Counted from the stretch's first letter, positions 33,742 to 42,975 are shown. The stretch: DNA of 64,000 nucleotides from Rhodocyclaceae bacterium (GCA_016718525.1 JADKDD010000002.1:310001-374000), one strand, 5' to 3'. Numbers and translations are program-made. Notes: generated by a model from the sequence alone, not told the origin.

Positions 33742-35358
33742 TCATTTGATTGCCGGCATCACCTGCAGCACCATGAACCCCTTGTTGGTCGGGAAGTAGA
33801 CTCGCCCGCCGAAGCCCGGGGTGATCAGTGAGCCGGGCGTCAGCGGTTCGAAGAAATCGGAAGCGGCGATGATCTTGCCAGTGGCGGCGTCCCGCCAAGT
33901 AACCTGCTCGGTGTAGTTGGCGGTGAACAGCGCGAGCTTGATCGGCTCCTTCTCCACATTCTTCTTCGCGTTCGACAAGAGCAAAACGCGCTTGTCCTTA
34001 GGCCCGATCAGTGGCTGGAACGCGTTTGTGGTGTCGTCTACGACCCACACTGTCTTCATCTCGCCGCTGGCCTGGTCAATCTTGATGCCAGCCACCTTGC
34101 CGATGCCCATGTCGGCCGAATAGATCATGCTGTTCTCAGCGTCGGTCTGCGGTTTCGGTGGCGCCCAGCTCCATTCGCCGGGCTTCAGATCGCCAAACGG
34201 AAAGACCACTTGCATCCGCTTCGCGTCTTTCTGGTCCACCGCAACGACACTCGATGCCATCGTTTCGCTACCCAGCCCGTTGGTTTGCAGGACCACCCAG
34301 TTGCCGAGCAAGCTGGGCGCATCCGCAGTGGTTTGACCTTTCTTCATCGGCGACACAACCCAGCTCGTGTCCTGCGTCAGCTTCTTTGTCGCCGGGTCCC
34401 AGAAGTAGCGCAAGGCGCCGCTATTGACACCGACGTAGATGGCGATCCTGCCCGCGTACATGGTAATCGTGTGTGGCACCGTGGCAGGCTCCGGCAACGG
34501 TACCGAGTCCAACACCTCCAGGCTGTCTGGATTCAGCGCAACGAGGTTGGAGTTGCCCTGCTTCATTCCCTCCAGACCGCATTTGATGATGGCCATCGTG
34601 CCTTGCAACGTGCAACCGGCGGGCCGCGTCTGGTCTTTCGCGATTACCGTTCCGTCAGGTGCAATTGTGATGTGTTTGTAGCTCGAATCGACCGGCGCTG
34701 TCGGGCCAGTGGGCAGGGTCGTGTGCTTGATGACCAAACCAGTGTCGCCATCAAGCAGTACGATCTGATTGGCCCACGAGGTGACGATGTTGCCGTTGGG
34801 AAGGATGTTCAGGTTGGTGTTGGCGATCCAACGTTTCGAGACGTTGCCATTGTCGAGGTAAGTGCGCCAGATCTGCTTGCCGGTGCTCGCATCGGCCTTG
34901 GCAATGAAGGGGCCGGCCGGAATCGCGGCCTTGCCTGCCGGGGTGTCGCCACCAGTAATGTAGAGCTCACCGGGGCGGCGGTTGTTGATGTAGCTCGCAC
35001 CCTGGTAATCATCTGCACTGCGCCAGGCGAAGACCTGGTTCGCGCCCTCGAAAGCGCCGGTGAATGTGGCGCAGGGGAACAAGCCGCTGCGCTGCGCGTC
35101 GGCGATCTCCGCGCCATTGATCGACGGGTAGTAGCCCGGCGTCGACAGCTTTTGCGCGCAGGCCAGTTCCTTGATGTACAGACTCACGTCGCCCGGAAGC
35201 GGACCGTTGGCGGCGATTTCGTTCGAGCTGAGCCCAATGTCGCCGATGCGGTCCTTTATCTTCGTCTCCGCGACCGGCCAGAGCAGTCGATACGCTGCAA
35301 ACGCCAGCAGGACAAGAATGCCGAGCCCCACCCACTTGAAGATACTAGATCGAGTCAT
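33742..35358 (-). CDS. membrane-anchored PQQ-like beta-propeller protein
   Basis: 538 residues. One N-terminal transmembrane helix (WVGLGILVLLAFAAYRLLW, residues 9-27) is followed by a periplasmic domain with repeated blade-like motifs typical of quinoprotein-type propellers (ADASTGKQIWRTYLDNG, IVLLDGDTGLVIKHTTL, LVALNPDSLEVLDSVPL, WRDAATGKIIAASDFF). There is no c-type haem CXXCH. No clear PQQ- or metal-ligand set is visible, so it may be a scaffold rather than an enzyme. GAAGGAG precedes the ATG. Cotranscribed with the secreted protein upstream (63 bp gap). Function unknown. Confidence 0.65.
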   Translation of the reverse strand: MTRSSIFKWVGLGILVLLAFAAYRLLWPVAETKIKDRIGDIGLSSNEIAANGPLPGDVSLYIKELACAQKLSTPGYYPSINGAEIADAQRSGLFPCATFTGAFEGANQVFAWRSADDYQGASYINNRRPGELYITGGDTPAGKAAIPAGPFIAKADASTGKQIWRTYLDNGNVSKRWIANTNLNILPNGNIVTSWANQIVLLDGDTGLVIKHTTLPTGPTAPVDSSYKHITIAPDGTVIAKDQTRPAGCTLQGTMAIIKCGLEGMKQGNSNLVALNPDSLEVLDSVPLPEPATVPHTITMYAGRIAIYVGVNSGALRYFWDPATKKLTQDTSWVVSPMKKGQTTADAPSLLGNWVVLQTNGLGSETMASSVVAVDQKDAKRMQVVFPFGDLKPGEWSWAPPKPQTDAENSMIYSADMGIGKVAGIKIDQASGEMKTVWVVDDTTNAFQPLIGPKDKRVLLLSNAKKNVEKEPIKLALFTANYTEQVTWRDAATGKIIAASDFFEPLTPGSLITPGFGGRVYFPTNKGFMVLQVMPAIK

Positions 35359-35421
35359 TTAACTTCTCCTTCTTGTGGTCCATGAAAGAACCGCGCTCAC
35401 GCTCAAACATATTGCCACCGG

Positions 35422-36915
35422 TCACTGCGACTTCCTGACCCCGTTTTTTTCGAAATCCGCCTTGGTCGTGTAATAGCCCTTGGGGTAGTAAGGCCCCATC
35501 ACCGTGGCCAGATCACCGGGTTGCAACGGGCTGTATTTCCAGTTCTTGTCGGGTACCATGAAGCGCATCAGCAGCGCGCCCCAGTCCTTGCGGTTGCGCG
35601 GGTCGCCGATGCCCTCGCCGGGGCCCCAGTTGATCCAGGCGACTCCATTCTTTTCAGTCGCATTCTTCGGCCGGTCCTCGGGCAAGCTCACCACGATGGT
35701 GTAGTAGCCGTCCTTGTCCACCGGTACCTGCATGTCGAAAACACCGTCCCACAGGCTGCCATTAATGAACGATGCCATCGTGGCCACCGACCAGTACTGC
35801 ACTTCGCCGCCAGGCATGGTCTTGGTGTTGGCCCAGGTGTTGGGGAAAGTCGGCATTTTCGCGCGGAAGACATACAAGGGACCAAATTGGCGCGACGTGT
35901 AGTTCACCAGATAGGCGGTCGAGGCATTGGCGCCGCTGCCCTTGTTTTTCGGCATCGGCAGTTTCGCCCGTTCCTCCGGTTTCATGAAGGCACCGTAGAG
36001 TGCATCCTTGAGACTGGTGTACAGAAAGAATTGCGATTTCGGACAGGCGGGAGCGCTGGCCACGGTCATGCAGGGATTGTTGTCCGGGTTGTTGACCAGT
36101 TTGTACCATCCATCGGCTTCGATTGGCGGCGGCGCGGTACCCATGAGCTTGCCGAATCGCTTGGTGGCTTCTTCTTGCGAGAGTTTGCTGCCATCGGCGA
36201 GCGTTGCCTCATAGCTCAGACCCGGTCCATCACGCGAAGGCAAATTTGCCGGACCCCAGCCAGTTCCGTCGAGGCCCTTGTTGGCGACATACATCCGGAA
36301 GCCGCCGAAAATCACCTGATCCTTGTTGCCGAGATACACCGTATTCTTCGCCCGTTCTGCGGCGTTCGCTGGCGCGTCCCTGGTCAAAATGTGGATCGTG
36401 AAATTGCGCTTTGCCGCATCCCGGTCGGCACCCGGAACAAAGGGATTGGTTGAACCGGCATCGGCTTCCATCTCATAGCCGTCGATCGAGCCGCCGTCGG
36501 TGTTGACGAAGGTGTTCCGCTCGAACAGGTAGATTGAGAAGTTGAAGAACCGCACGTGCGGGAAACGACCACGCACAGTCAGATCGGTCCCGGCGGGAAT
36601 GGCGATTTCGCCGAACAGATAGGTCGGCTGCTTGTCAGGCCAGAGATTGGGATTCTGGTAGCCCTGCGGGTCGGGCAGATAGTTCCAATAGTTCCAACCG
36701 CGCGGCCCGCTGAACAGGCTGCCATTGTTGTAGCGTTCGTCGGTGCGAAAGATCGCGCCCAGCGGCAAATCGCCGGTTCGCGCAACGGCACTGCCTTTGG
36801 CGCGATTTGCCAGGGTGTACGGATCGACGAACGAATCCGCAACCGCTGCGCTCGTCGTTGCCGCAATAGCCATAGCCATGGCTGCCGAAAAAAGTGTGTG
36901 TCTGCTCGTTTTCAT
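35422..36915 (-). CDS. secreted protein of unknown function
   Basis: 497 residues with a signal peptide (FSAAMAMAIAATTSAAVA, cleavage near residue 26). The mature part is soluble, rich in Tyr/Trp/Gly/Asn (GPRGWNYWNYLPDPQGYQNPNLWPDKQPTYLFGEIAIP), with GRFPHVRFFNFSIYLFERN and GYYTIVVSLPEDRP. The C-terminal GALLMRFMVPDKNW...PYYPKGYY is loosely reminiscent of DUF1254/DUF1214 proteins; that resemblance is by eye and weak. It lies between a CheY-like regulator and a beta-propeller protein in one minus-strand unit. Confidence 0.6.
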   Translation of the reverse strand: MKTSRHTLFSAAMAMAIAATTSAAVADSFVDPYTLANRAKGSAVARTGDLPLGAIFRTDERYNNGSLFSGPRGWNYWNYLPDPQGYQNPNLWPDKQPTYLFGEIAIPAGTDLTVRGRFPHVRFFNFSIYLFERNTFVNTDGGSIDGYEMEADAGSTNPFVPGADRDAAKRNFTIHILTRDAPANAAERAKNTVYLGNKDQVIFGGFRMYVANKGLDGTGWGPANLPSRDGPGLSYEATLADGSKLSQEEATKRFGKLMGTAPPPIEADGWYKLVNNPDNNPCMTVASAPACPKSQFFLYTSLKDALYGAFMKPEERAKLPMPKNKGSGANASTAYLVNYTSRQFGPLYVFRAKMPTFPNTWANTKTMPGGEVQYWSVATMASFINGSLWDGVFDMQVPVDKDGYYTIVVSLPEDRPKNATEKNGVAWINWGPGEGIGDPRNRKDWGALLMRFMVPDKNWKYSPLQPGDLATVMGPYYPKGYYTTKADFEKNGVRKSQ

Positions 36916-36938
36916 TGCTTTCTCCTAAGTGTTCGTGG

Positions 36939-37322
36939 TCAAGGGACCTGTCGACTGGCCATGGCGATGCCGATTGCCGCCAGTAGCGCTTTGTCGTCGA
37001 CGGGCTTTCCGAAATAGCTTTTCGCACCCAACCGAAGTGCGCGCAACTCAGCTTCAGGGTTGTCGTCGCCGGTAATGACAATGACGGGCGTACTTTGCCC
37101 ACGATTGACAAGTTGGGCCTGAACTTCGAATCCGGTGATTTGCGGCATGTTCAGATCGAGTACCACGCAGTCGGGCTCATCATCGCCACAGCAATTCAGA
37201 AACGCGGCACCTGAAGCATAGGTGTCTACGTCAAATCCGGCCGACCGAAGCAAACGCCCCAATCCCCTGAGGACGAACGGATCATCATCAACGACAGCAA
37301 TTCGTGGTGTCTTGGTGGCCAT
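36939..37322 (-). CDS. single-domain response regulator (CheY-like)
   Basis: 127 residues, receiver only. It has the acidic pair VVDDDPF near the N-terminus, the phospho-acceptor aspartate in VVLDLNMPQITG, Thr of VIVITGDD and Lys of SYFGKPVDD. No output domain. The start at 37322 has AAGGTG upstream. It lies 141 bp after the FixJ-like gene and 23 bp before the secreted-protein gene, so it may act as a phosphate sink or shuttle within this system. Confidence 0.88.
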   Translation of the reverse strand: MATKTPRIAVVDDDPFVLRGLGRLLRSAGFDVDTYASGAAFLNCCGDDEPDCVVLDLNMPQITGFEVQAQLVNRGQSTPVIVITGDDNPEAELRALRLGAKSYFGKPVDDKALLAAIGIAMASRQVP

Positions 37323-37463
37323 TGGCAGCACCTTAGGCGATGCGGACAGCAAGGGGTATTACACCTTGGTGACATATCGACAACTTGCCCAGCCACCTAA
37401 ATCGAAGTGCGCGCTGCCTAGCCGCTTTACGTCAATTTCATGTAGACGGGATGCAGCGGGAGA

Positions 37464-38099
37464 TCAGCTTTCGGCGGGCGGCGTCGCCGCGATGCCTGCG
37501 CGCTCGGCGAACCGAACGAGAGCCGCAAAGGTGCGCGCCTGCATTTTCTGCATGACTCGCGCCCGATGAACTTTGATTGTATGTTCGACCGTGCCGAGAT
37601 CTGCGGCAATCTGCTTGTTGAGCTTGCCTGACAAAAGGTGCGTTAGGACCTCGCGTTCCCGCGGCGTCAAGGTCGCAACGCGGCACCTGATAATCGCCGT
37701 CTCCTCTCGCGCTCGATAAAGTGCTTGGCACCGCTGGATCGCCGTGTGCACGGCAGCGAACAACGCTTCATCGGTCACCGGCTTGGTCAGAAAGTCGACC
37801 GCGCCCGCTTTCATCGCCTGCACGCTCGTTGCGATGTCACCATGCCCGGTGAGAAAGATGATCGGTAACACGCTACCGCGTTCGGTCAGCGCCTTTTGCA
37901 TCTGCAAGCCATCGAAGTCGGGCATAGCGAGGTCGAGGATCACACAACCCGCAGCATTTTGGTCGTAACGATCAAGGAACTCTGTTGCGGAGGCGAACGT
38001 CTCGCTGGTGAACCCAGCAGAGCACAGCAGCCGCTTCAAGCCTTTAAGGACCGAAGCGTCATCGTCAACGACGAAGACAACGGGAGTGCCGCTGGTCAT
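37464..38099 (-). CDS. FixJ/NarL-type response regulator
   Basis: 211 residues. The receiver domain (VFVVDDDASVLKGLKRLL; phospho-Asp in CVILDLAMPDFDG; IIFLTGHGDI; DFLTKPV) is followed by a LuxR-type helix-turn-helix (ATLTPREREVLTHLLSGKLNKQIAADLGTVEHTIKVHRARVMQKM). The start at 38099 overlaps the kinase stop (ATGA), so kinase and regulator are translationally coupled. It resembles FixJ/TodT-type regulators; TodT-like systems control aromatic degradation, which fits the setting but is inferred. Confidence 0.92.
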   Translation of the reverse strand: MTSGTPVVFVVDDDASVLKGLKRLLCSAGFTSETFASATEFLDRYDQNAAGCVILDLAMPDFDGLQMQKALTERGSVLPIIFLTGHGDIATSVQAMKAGAVDFLTKPVTDEALFAAVHTAIQRCQALYRAREETAIIRCRVATLTPREREVLTHLLSGKLNKQIAADLGTVEHTIKVHRARVMQKMQARTFAALVRFAERAGIAATPPAES

Positions 38100-39952
38100 T
38101 CCGCGTGGTCGCTCAGTGAAAACGCGCACCGGACCGTCGCGCCCTCGCCGTTGTTCTCCGCCCATAGTCGGCCACCATGCGCATCGATGATCGTGCGGCA
38201 TATCGAAAGACCCAATCCTATACCGTGTTCCTTGGTAGTCACGAATGGCGCGAAGATTCGTTCAAGATCGCCAGGCGGGATGCCACCACCTAGGTCGGCG
38301 ACCGATATTTCGACGCCGCCGTCGGTGCGACGCGTGCGAATGTGGACCTGAGGAGTTTTCACCACCGACTCCATAGCTTCGCAGGCATTCATCACCAGAT
38401 TCAGGAGCACCTGCTGCAGGTGAATTTGGTCCCCGAACACCGATGGCAGATCTGGCGTTAGCTCGGTGCTTAATGCAACGCTGCGATTGACCAGGTCGTT
38501 GCGCGTCAAACGTACAACGTCATCGACGACAGAATTGATGTCGAGCGGTCTTTTCTGCATTTCACCTTTCTTTAGCAGCGCGCGTAGGCGCTTGATGACC
38601 TCGCCCGCCCGTTTATTGTCTTCGACGATGTCGGCCAAGATTTCCCGCACCTCGTCGAGATTCACATCGTCGCGCGCGAGAAAACGCTGGGCAGCTTGGG
38701 CGTTGCTCAAGATACCCATCAGCGGCTGGTTGATCTCGTGAGCGAGGGAGCCGGACAGCTCGCCCAAGGTGGCAACACGCGACAGATGGGCGATCTCATC
38801 GCGTTGCCTGGCCGCGGTCCGCTCATTCTGTCTCTGCTCGGTAACGTCTTCGAGTGAAACTAGTACAAACGATGCGTCGACCGTCCGCATCGACCTGAGC
38901 ACCAATTTCACCGGCACTTGGCTGCCGTCTTTGTGCAGCGCATACCGCTCGCGTGCAATCGTCATCAACCGCGCCCGCGCGTCTGCCGCATCGCTCTGGC
39001 AATGACTCTCATGCGCATAACGGTACCATTCCGGGATCAGCAATTCAACCTGTCGTCCGACCAACTCTTCGCGCCCGTAGCCAAAGAGTGCCTGCGCCTG
39101 TGGGTTCGTGAGCGTAACCTTGCCCGCGTCATCTACGAGCAGAATCGCGTTCGGAACGGATTCGACGACTGCACGAAATTGCTCTTCGCTTGCCCGCAAG
39201 TTAATTTCACTTGTATGCAACTTCGCGGCAAGCTGCGCCGCCGCGATCACCTCCCAGGATAGTTCGTAGGCCATTGCCAGGACGATGACAAGAAAGCCAG
39301 GCGTAAGAACTGTGGGCGCGCGCACCGCACCCGCGAGGATGAAGACCGCTAAGCCGGTAACGCCAATGATAAACAGCACGATACTTCCCCCGACGAGCGC
39401 AGCACGGCGGCGTGCTACAGGATCGCCGCGACGCCAGAGAGTGATCGAAGCATCGACGACGAACGCCACGAGCAGTAGGTTGCCGATCTGTGTAACGATC
39501 TGCCAGAGGCTAGGACTACCAACGGGAACGGCGGCGGCGATACCTCCCCACAAAGGTACGTGCTCCAACGCGGTAACTTCCTCAAAATTGATGTTTTCCC
39601 CTGTCGTGAAGTTGAGAAATAAGGTCAGAAACCGAAAGGCGGCAGCCGCATAGGCGAGCCAGCGTCTTCCCGAGCCAAAATGGAAGTGGACGAACGCGAT
39701 GATCGAAAGTGCGATCATGCAGATCGGCACGTGAGCCCAGCGTAACGCTGAAGCGTAAGCGGCAGGAGTCTGCGCTTCCATCATCGACAACTCGGATGCG
39801 CTGAAGGCTGCGACCGAGGTTGTAATCACAAAGAACGCGAGGCTGGCGTAGCGTGACCGCTGTTCAAACCAGACCAACAGATGGACGAAGCCCAGCGTAA
39901 GACTCGCTGTAGCCATCATGGTCCAGATAATTTCGACCCAGTTCATGCTCAT
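38096..39952 (-). CDS. membrane-bound PAS sensor histidine kinase (FixL-like)
   Basis: About 618 residues. The N-terminal third has about seven hydrophobic helices (WTMMATASLTLGFVHLLVWF to TPGFLVIVLAMAYELSWEV). Next come a PAS domain (EEQFRAVVESVPNAILLVDDAGKVTLTNPQAQALFGYGREELVGR), HisKA with phospho-His in GSLAHEINQPLMGILSNAQA, and an HATPase domain (LVMNACEAM; VADLGGGIPP; GIGLGLSICRTII). ATGs at 39952 and 39946 are both possible starts; an upstream TTG at 39970 is less likely. PAS lacks an obvious haem-ligand histidine, so the signal is unknown. Confidence 0.9.
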   Translation of the reverse strand: MSMNWVEIIWTMMATASLTLGFVHLLVWFEQRSRYASLAFFVITTSVAAFSASELSMMEAQTPAAYASALRWAHVPICMIALSIIAFVHFHFGSGRRWLAYAAAAFRFLTLFLNFTTGENINFEEVTALEHVPLWGGIAAAVPVGSPSLWQIVTQIGNLLLVAFVVDASITLWRRGDPVARRRAALVGGSIVLFIIGVTGLAVFILAGAVRAPTVLTPGFLVIVLAMAYELSWEVIAAAQLAAKLHTSEINLRASEEQFRAVVESVPNAILLVDDAGKVTLTNPQAQALFGYGREELVGRQVELLIPEWYRYAHESHCQSDAADARARLMTIARERYALHKDGSQVPVKLVLRSMRTVDASFVLVSLEDVTEQRQNERTAARQRDEIAHLSRVATLGELSGSLAHEINQPLMGILSNAQAAQRFLARDDVNLDEVREILADIVEDNKRAGEVIKRLRALLKKGEMQKRPLDINSVVDDVVRLTRNDLVNRSVALSTELTPDLPSVFGDQIHLQQVLLNLVMNACEAMESVVKTPQVHIRTRRTDGGVEISVADLGGGIPPGDLERIFAPFVTTKEHGIGLGLSICRTIIDAHGGRLWAENNGEGATVRCAFSLSDHAE

Positions 39953-40141
39953 GAGACAATTGTGGCACAAGCCGACTGATAGCCGTATAGGGTCATTGAC
40001 GCCCCGAGGTCATTCAAGCAGCGGTCAATTTCCGTATATTGATTGGCGCTTCGTGCCACGCAGCATTGCTGGCATCAATAACTCGTCAGCTCAATAACCG
40101 CCTAGATTGACAGTCCAACGTCTCACCTTGAAGTTACTCCC

Positions 40142-40167
40142 CAGTTGGTGCTGGTGACACGCCGTTA
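40142..40167 (+). repeat. dispersed repeat, short form, overlapping a stop codon
   Basis: 26 bp starting CAGTTGGTGCTGG and ending ACACGCCGTTA. Its last three bases (40165-40167) are the TAA stop codon of the minus-strand DUF599 gene. Confidence 0.88.
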
Positions 40168-40872
40168 GCTGGGAAAACTGCGCGGGCGTAGCGCACGCAC
40201 CGCCGGGGTGTGGAACTCGCGGCGGTACAAGAGTGTCGCGACCAGCGATGTGCTAGCGACAAACAGCCAGGGATGGACAAACCAGGCCAGCGCAGCCAGC
40301 CCGAAATAGTAGGCGCGGATGCCGCGATTGAATTCGACCCCGCCTTGCGTATTCACCGCCGCCATGTCTTGCGCATAGGCCTCGCGCAAGGCGACATCAT
40401 CGTCACGTTCAGGGGCAGCGCCCAGCATCAGGCAGAGCAGATTGAACTGGCGCAACGACCAGGTGAATTTGAAATAGGCGACCACCAGCACCCCCAGCAA
40501 CAGTAAAAATTTGATCTCAGCGAGCTCCCGCCCGGCGCGGCTGGCGAAGGGCAGTTCCGCCGCCACAGACACTACGCGATCAAAGACGCCGAGCAAGGCG
40601 GTGAGGCCGACGATCAGATAGATGGTGGTGCTGGCATAGAACGATACGCTCTGCATCAAATTGCCGACCAGGGCCGAATCCATGATGCGCACTTCGCGCA
40701 GCAACAGGCGTCGCGCCCAGTCTTCACGATAGCGGTGCGAAATGCCGGCCAGGCCGCGCCCGGACAGGCGGCCGTGTTCGGTCATCCAGGAATAAACGCA
40801 CCAGCAGACAAAGAACCAGGCCAGCGCCAGCGCGTCAGCAAAGGTGGCCTGGCGTATGAGTTCTTCAAGCAC
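40165..40872 (-). CDS. DUF599 family membrane protein
   Basis: 235 residues with four hydrophobic segments (ALAWFFVCWCVYSWM; GNLMQSVSFYASTTIYLIVGLTALLGV; FLLLLGVLVVAYFKFTWSLRQFNLLCLMLG; YYFGLAALAWFVHPWLFVASTSLVATLLY). It has the DUF599 signature around YREDWARR...IMDSALVGNLMQSVSFYASTTI and FTWSLRQFN. Function unknown. It is divergent from the dioxygenase gene over a 281 bp region. The stop codon is donated by a dispersed repeat, so the natural C-terminus may have been changed by that insertion. Confidence 0.82.
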   Translation of the reverse strand: MLEELIRQATFADALALAWFFVCWCVYSWMTEHGRLSGRGLAGISHRYREDWARRLLLREVRIMDSALVGNLMQSVSFYASTTIYLIVGLTALLGVFDRVVSVAAELPFASRAGRELAEIKFLLLLGVLVVAYFKFTWSLRQFNLLCLMLGAAPERDDDVALREAYAQDMAAVNTQGGVEFNRGIRAYYFGLAALAWFVHPWLFVASTSLVATLLYRREFHTPAVRALRPRSFPS

Positions 40873-41153
40873 GGCGGGGTTCTCCTCAATGTTGGTTTTA
40901 TGGCTCCTGAAAACGCACGCCGGAGCATGCGCGAGCGACCGGTCCAGTGTTGCAGACTAGAGCGCACGGGCGGCGCTTCCGCCCCCCAAAACCGGGGGGA
41001 GGTGGAAGGACGGTCACTGAATGGGTGCTAGGCGCCGTTATTGCACTGCAGATCGCCCATCCCACCACAAGTGGGGGGCGCGCCGATACCAGTGGCGGAG
41101 CAAAGTGCATCCCAACAGCAACACATACCAATAACGCTTCGGGAGGACTTTCA
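40873..41153. promoter_or_regulatory. divergent region upstream of meta-cleavage block, with G/C-run palindromes
   Basis: 281 bp. CCCCCC (40982-40987) pairs with GGGGGG (40994-40999) around AAAACC. CCCAC (41061-41065) pairs with GTGGG (41071-41075) around CACAA. AAGTGGGGGGCG (41069-41080) is the exact inverse complement of 25080-25091, and TTCCGCCCCCCA at 40977-40988 repeats 25077-25088. A GGGAGGA ribosome site precedes the dioxygenase ATG. Confidence 0.5.
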
Positions 41154-42074
41154 ATGAAACCCTTGGAACTGGCCTACGTCGGCTTCGAATCGCCTGAATA
41201 CCTGCGTTGGCGAGAGATCGGCCCCGCTGTGTTCGGCTTTGAACTGGCGCCGAATACGGTTGACGGTGCCGTTCGCCTGCGCCTTGATCAGCGTGAATTC
41301 CGCCTGGCCGTTCATGCCGGCAGCCAGGACCGTGTGCGCTACATGGGTTGGTTGATGCCCGACAGTGATGCCATCGACTGCGCCGTCATCGAACTACGCC
41401 GCGCCGGTCTCGTTGTCACCGAGCACGACCCGGCCACCTGCCGTGCCCGTGCCATGTGCCGCGTCGTGGCGTTCAACGATCCGTTTGGCCTGCCGCACGA
41501 ATTGTGCTGCGGACCGGACGCCGAGCGACCCTTCACTCCGGGTCGAGAAATCGGCGGGTTCATCACGGGCGATGGCGGTGCCGGCCACTGCGCACTCAAC
41601 GTACCCGAGTTGCAGGCAGCAGACGACTTTTTCAGCAAGGTGATGGGTTTCGTGCCTTCCGACATCATCGACGACTTCACCGAGATTCGCTTTTTCCACT
41701 GCAACCCGCGTCACCACAGTCTTGGTTTGGCGCACATCCCCAAGAAGAGCGCCGGAATGCATCACTTCATGGTCGAAGTGAAGACCGAGGACGAAGTCGG
41801 CATGACCTACGACCTGTGCCGCAAGTACGACATTCCGATCGTCACCACCATCGGCCGCCACCCCAATGACCGGATGTTCTCGTTCTATTGCAAGGTGCCG
41901 GGCGGCTTCGAGCTGGAGTACGGCTGTGGCGGCATGCGCATCGAGGACGATGCCACGTGGGAGCAGAAGCGCTTCGACCGCATCAGCACCTGGGGGCACA
42001 AGGACGCAATGATGCCGACGCTGCTCAAGAAAGTGGTCAAGACCATGCGCCGCCACGGCATTGGCGAGATGTAG
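41154..42074 (+). CDS. type I extradiol ring-cleavage dioxygenase (BphC/HsaC-like)
   Basis: 306-residue two-module VOC-fold Fe(II) enzyme that opens a catechol next to the hydroxyls. Expected metal ligands are His145 (GAGHCALNV), a His of the HH pair 203-204 (GMHHFMVEV) and Glu255 (GGFELEYG). The active-site RHHSLGL and HPNDRMFSFY segments also fit. The length is close to the 290-300 of 2,3-dihydroxybiphenyl 1,2-dioxygenases. It is first in a block with hydrolase and hydratase, so it acts on the product of the flavin hydroxylase at 23298. Ring substituent unknown. Start fixed by GGGAGGA. Confidence 0.92.
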   Translation: MKPLELAYVGFESPEYLRWREIGPAVFGFELAPNTVDGAVRLRLDQREFRLAVHAGSQDRVRYMGWLMPDSDAIDCAVIELRRAGLVVTEHDPATCRARAMCRVVAFNDPFGLPHELCCGPDAERPFTPGREIGGFITGDGGAGHCALNVPELQAADDFFSKVMGFVPSDIIDDFTEIRFFHCNPRHHSLGLAHIPKKSAGMHHFMVEVKTEDEVGMTYDLCRKYDIPIVTTIGRHPNDRMFSFYCKVPGGFELEYGCGGMRIEDDATWEQKRFDRISTWGHKDAMMPTLLKKVVKTMRRHGIGEM

Positions 42075-42140
42075 GCCGGTAACACGGTTTCGAGCACCGC
42101 AATTCAAACAACACAACTTACTCAATCAAGGAGACAGTAA

Positions 42141-42959
42141 ATGAGCATGCCCGCAATCAAAGAAAAAATGGTCCAGGCAGACGGTATCCGCCTGCACGTC
42201 ACCGAGACCGGCAATCCGGAGGGCCCGGTGCTGGTCTGGTTGCACGGCGCCGGTCCCGGCGCAAGCGGCATGGACAACTTCAGCGCCAATATCGATTCCT
42301 TTCCCGGCTTCCGCAATCTGGTGTTCGACTTCCCGCGCTATGGCAAGTCCGACAAGCCTGCAGTGAAGGAACCACTGTTCAGCTATAACGCCCGTCAGGT
42401 CATTGCCGCGCTCGATACCTTGGGCGTCAAGAAGGCGACGATGATCGGCAATTCGATGGGAGGAGGCACTGCGCTGCGCATGGCCGTGTTGCGTCCCGAC
42501 CTGATCGAGCGCCTGGTGCTCATGGGCTCGGCCGGTGCAATCCCGCATGGTGAAGCGCTGACGCCGACACTGCTGATGATGATCGACGCGCTGAAGAACG
42601 GCGCAACACGCGAAAAGATCCGCGCCATCGCCGTCAACATGGTCTACGACCCCTCGCTGATCAAGGACGAACTGATCGAGCGCCGTTACGCCAATGCCAT
42701 CGACCCGGAAACCGTCGCCACCGCCAAGGACACGCTGCTGGCGCCGGAAAGCGTCGCTGACGACCTGCACAAGATCACCGCGCCGACGCTGGTGATCTGG
42801 GGCCGCGAAGATCCAGTCCTGCCCTTGCGCTGGGCCAAGGATCTGACCGAAAAGCTGCCCAACGCCGAGACGCGCATCGTGCCGCACTGCGGCCACTGGG
42901 TGCAACTCGAACAGCCGGAATGGTTCAACCGCATGCTCGCCGACTTCCTCACTCACTGA
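42141..42959 (+). CDS. meta-cleavage C-C bond hydrolase (MhpC/BphD/HsaD-like)
   Basis: 272-residue alpha/beta hydrolase. The predicted triad is Ser105 in IGNSMGGG, Asp224 in WGREDPV and His252 in HCGHWVQLEQP. The oxyanion/cap entrance WLHGAGPGASGMDNF (residues 33-47) is typical of meta-cleavage-product hydrolases. It hydrolyses the ring-opened dienoate to an acid plus 2-hydroxypenta-2,4-dienoate. It lies 66 bp after the dioxygenase and 16 bp before the hydratase. Confidence 0.93.
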   Translation: MSMPAIKEKMVQADGIRLHVTETGNPEGPVLVWLHGAGPGASGMDNFSANIDSFPGFRNLVFDFPRYGKSDKPAVKEPLFSYNARQVIAALDTLGVKKATMIGNSMGGGTALRMAVLRPDLIERLVLMGSAGAIPHGEALTPTLLMMIDALKNGATREKIRAIAVNMVYDPSLIKDELIERRYANAIDPETVATAKDTLLAPESVADDLHKITAPTLVIWGREDPVLPLRWAKDLTEKLPNAETRIVPHCGHWVQLEQPEWFNRMLADFLTH

Positions 42960-42975
42960 TCGCGGAGTTGCAAAC

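Noticed and set aside
34210..36453. Long plus-strand frames opposite the propeller and secreted-protein genes
   Set aside because: Both minus-strand genes have signal or membrane segments and ribosome sites, while the plus-strand products have none.
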